Assembly: GCF_019285775.1 (NCBI RefSeq)
Contig: NZ_CP079105.1
Coordinates: 310,001 to 374,000, forward strand
Length of the DNA stretch: 64,000 nt
Origin: Skermania piniformis
GTDB taxonomy: Bacteria; Actinomycetota; Actinomycetes; Mycobacteriales; Mycobacteriaceae
Direction: 5' to 3'
Below are positions 62,318 through 64,000 of the stretch, piece after piece (position 1 is the stretch's first letter; every line of letters starts with the position of its first letter). The notes below the pieces were generated by a model. The model saw nothing but the letters and a program-made list of their open reading frames with translations. It searched no databases and was not told the origin of the DNA. The position numbers and the translations under genes are program-made.

Positions 62318-63703
62318 TCAGCGGGAAATTCCGGGGGCAATCCTGGTCCAGTGCTCGACCGCGCGATCGAGCTCGTCGCCGAGTTGGCCGACCGTCGGGA
62401 GCGGCGCTGGTGCCCCGGCCGCCGACACCCGAGGCGGGGTCAGCACATCGAACGTTTCGGTGACGATGTCGTGCACGGCGGCCAGCGACGGCACCGCGGC
62501 GGTGGCGGGCATCGGAGCGGCGGTCGGGAGCACCGGAGCCGACAGCGGGTCGCCGCCGCCGAGCGCGTATCCGAGTGCTGCACCGCCCGCGAATCCGGCG
62601 GTGGCCGCAGCGCTGCCGAGGCCGAGCGCGCCGGCACCTGCGCCCAGTCCGGCGCCGACCGGAATCCCCAGTGCGGCACCGATCATCGCACCGGGAACGA
62701 CCCCGAGGAGCGCGCCTACCGGTGCGCCGATCGCGACCCCGATGCCGCCGCCGATCGTGGCACCCAATGCCGCCTGGGGAATGCAGCCGACGACCCCGAC
62801 CAGCACGCACGCGGTCAACGGCGGCGGCAACGTGGCCAAGCCGGCACCGACCAGACCGCCGATTCCGGCGCCGGCGGCGCCCAGGACGAGGGCACCGGCG
62901 ACCGCACCGACCGGGATTCCGGCGGCTGCGCCCACCGCCGCGCCGGCCAATCCGCCGGCGACCGCACCGGCCGCAGCCCCGGCGGTGCCCAGCACCGCGG
63001 CGCCGGCGGTCCCGGTCGCCATCGCCGCGCCGAACGAGGTAGCGGCCCGCCGATCCGCTTCGGAGCCGGTGATGCCGCGGTCGTACCAGAATCGCGCGAT
63101 CTGCCACTCCTGGTAGGCCGCCCAGACGTTGATGCTGTGCTGCTGTTCCGGCGACATCCACTCCGGCTTGTCCCAGATGTAGTCGCCGACCCGGACCTTG
63201 CCGGCCGGCGGGACGATCGGCGCGTACGGGGTGCCGGCGGGATCCCCCGGCGGGACCGGAGCAGTTCGGGGCGCCGGCGCCGTGGCATCGGGTTCCGGGT
63301 CGTCGCGGTAATCCGGGCTGCGCAGGTAGTTCGGGCCTTCTTGTGGCGTGCTTTCCGGCAGCGGTCGAGCCGGTAGCACCGGCGGGTCGGGGATCACGCC
63401 CACCGATTCCGCCGGTGGGATCTGGGGTTGCGCCGGTTCCGGTGGCGCCGGCGCGGTCTCCGGTGCCGCGGTCACCCCGGGCTGGGTCGCCGGGCCGGTA
63501 ACCCCCGGCTGCGCCGGCGCGGCAGTGCCCATGCCGGCGCCGACCACGGCGGCGGCGAGCGGAACCGCGCCGACCACCGCGGCTCGCCGCGCGCTCGGCG
63601 TCCGATGGCGAGCAGGTCGTCGACCGCCCCGGTCGGATGATGCAGAGACGTCGGATGATGCAGAGACGTCGGACGATGCGGATACGAATGTGTGCAGCAG
63701 CAA
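62318..63703 (-). CDS. Secreted or membrane-inserting glycine-zipper protein
   Basis: About 461 residues from the TTG at 63703; a GTG at 63739 and an ATG at 63769 are also in frame, and the start is uncertain. The N-terminus has three tandem SASSDV units, then RRAAVVGAVPLAAAVVGAGM, a signal- or anchor-like segment. A Pro-rich linker leads to a Trp-rich stretch (VGDYIWDKPEWMSPEQQHSI; WQIARFWYDRGITG). Then come roughly 200 residues of Ala/Gly repeats with GxxxG zippers, likely to insert in membranes, and a polar tail. No family could be named. Its neighbour is the EspI-like ATPase in the same direction. Confidence 0.72.
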   Translation of the reverse strand: MLLHTFVSASSDVSASSDVSASSDRGGRRPARHRTPSARRAAVVGAVPLAAAVVGAGMGTAAPAQPGVTGPATQPGVTAAPETAPAPPEPAQPQIPPAESVGVIPDPPVLPARPLPESTPQEGPNYLRSPDYRDDPEPDATAPAPRTAPVPPGDPAGTPYAPIVPPAGKVRVGDYIWDKPEWMSPEQQHSINVWAAYQEWQIARFWYDRGITGSEADRRAATSFGAAMATGTAGAAVLGTAGAAAGAVAGGLAGAAVGAAAGIPVGAVAGALVLGAAGAGIGGLVGAGLATLPPPLTACVLVGVVGCIPQAALGATIGGGIGVAIGAPVGALLGVVPGAMIGAALGIPVGAGLGAGAGALGLGSAAATAGFAGGAALGYALGGGDPLSAPVLPTAAPMPATAAVPSLAAVHDIVTETFDVLTPPRVSAAGAPAPLPTVGQLGDELDRAVEHWTRIAPGISR

Positions 63704-63829
63704 CTCTGGACCCCCGTGCCTAGTGCTGAATCGATGCACCCGGCGCCGCCTCCCGCACCGCCGGGTCATCGTTCGTGGACTATAACACCGCCGGCATCGG
63801 TCGACTGATCCAGTGAAAAAGCATGCTGT

Positions 63830-64000
<171 letters not shown>

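Noticed and set aside
63640-63700. Tandem GATGCAGAGACGTCG units as a CRISPR-like or regulatory repeat
   Set aside because: They are in frame and encode SASSDV repeats in the glycine-zipper protein.

Overview
The window is high-GC DNA with many GTG and TTG starts. Its gene order is that of a mycolate-producing actinobacterium (Mycobacteriales, most like Nocardia, Skermania or Rhodococcus). The best clue is a stretched copy of the Mycobacterium tuberculosis Rv3721c-Rv3710 block: dnaX, a methyltransferase/FAD-oxidase pair, an SRPBCC gene, ybaB-recR, a GNAT gene, gatD-murT and leuA occur in the same relative order. Other modules are inserted between them. No tRNA, rRNA, CRISPR array or insertion sequence was found. 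No gene-free stretch exceeds 300 bases.

1-20.5 kb. A truncated glycosyltransferase starts the window. An ammonium transporter follows, preceded by a GlnR-type operator, and then dnaX. Next come the fadA-fadB beta-oxidation complex with a strong terminator, a PknK-like kinase/MalT-type ATPase, two small enzyme-fold genes, and a methyltransferase/FAD oxidoreductase pair of the kind linked to 10-methyl fatty acids. The segment ends with a secreted protein, ybaB-recR-GNAT and a polytopic membrane protein with a lipase-like serine motif.

20.6-27.4 kb. A three-gene amidoligase/transglutaminase operon: transglutaminase plus DUF2126 amidoligase, circularly permuted ATP-grasp plus alpha-E, and a second transglutaminase. 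Its product is unknown.

27.6-51.6 kb. A nitrate assimilation region: a NarK transporter, a HemD-like/winged-helix regulator, a sirohydrochlorin chelatase-like protein, NirB-NirD, and a nitrate reductase fused to a diflavin reductase. Inside it lies an operon behind a near-consensus DtxR/IdeR iron box: a divergent 1827-residue GltB-like protein, a free-standing diflavin reductase and a HemS-like heme-utilisation protein. I consider this the best candidate for an undescribed system. Between that operon and nirBD sits a decaying accessory island (39.1-44.4 kb). It holds a frameshifted SDR gene, an SOS-boxed 13E12 (DUF222/HNH) gene, a cytochrome P450 remnant, a PucR-type regulator and a twice-frameshifted hypothetical gene. 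The SDR and P450 promoters share an almost identical palindrome and downstream homology, so they look like a small PucR regulon.

51.7-64 kb. An MFS exporter, an SRPBCC protein, a zinc-ribbon metallopeptidase, gatD-murT (peptidoglycan glutamate amidation), a large secreted beta-propeller protein, an EspI-like ATPase, a glycine-zipper protein and the 3' end of leuA.
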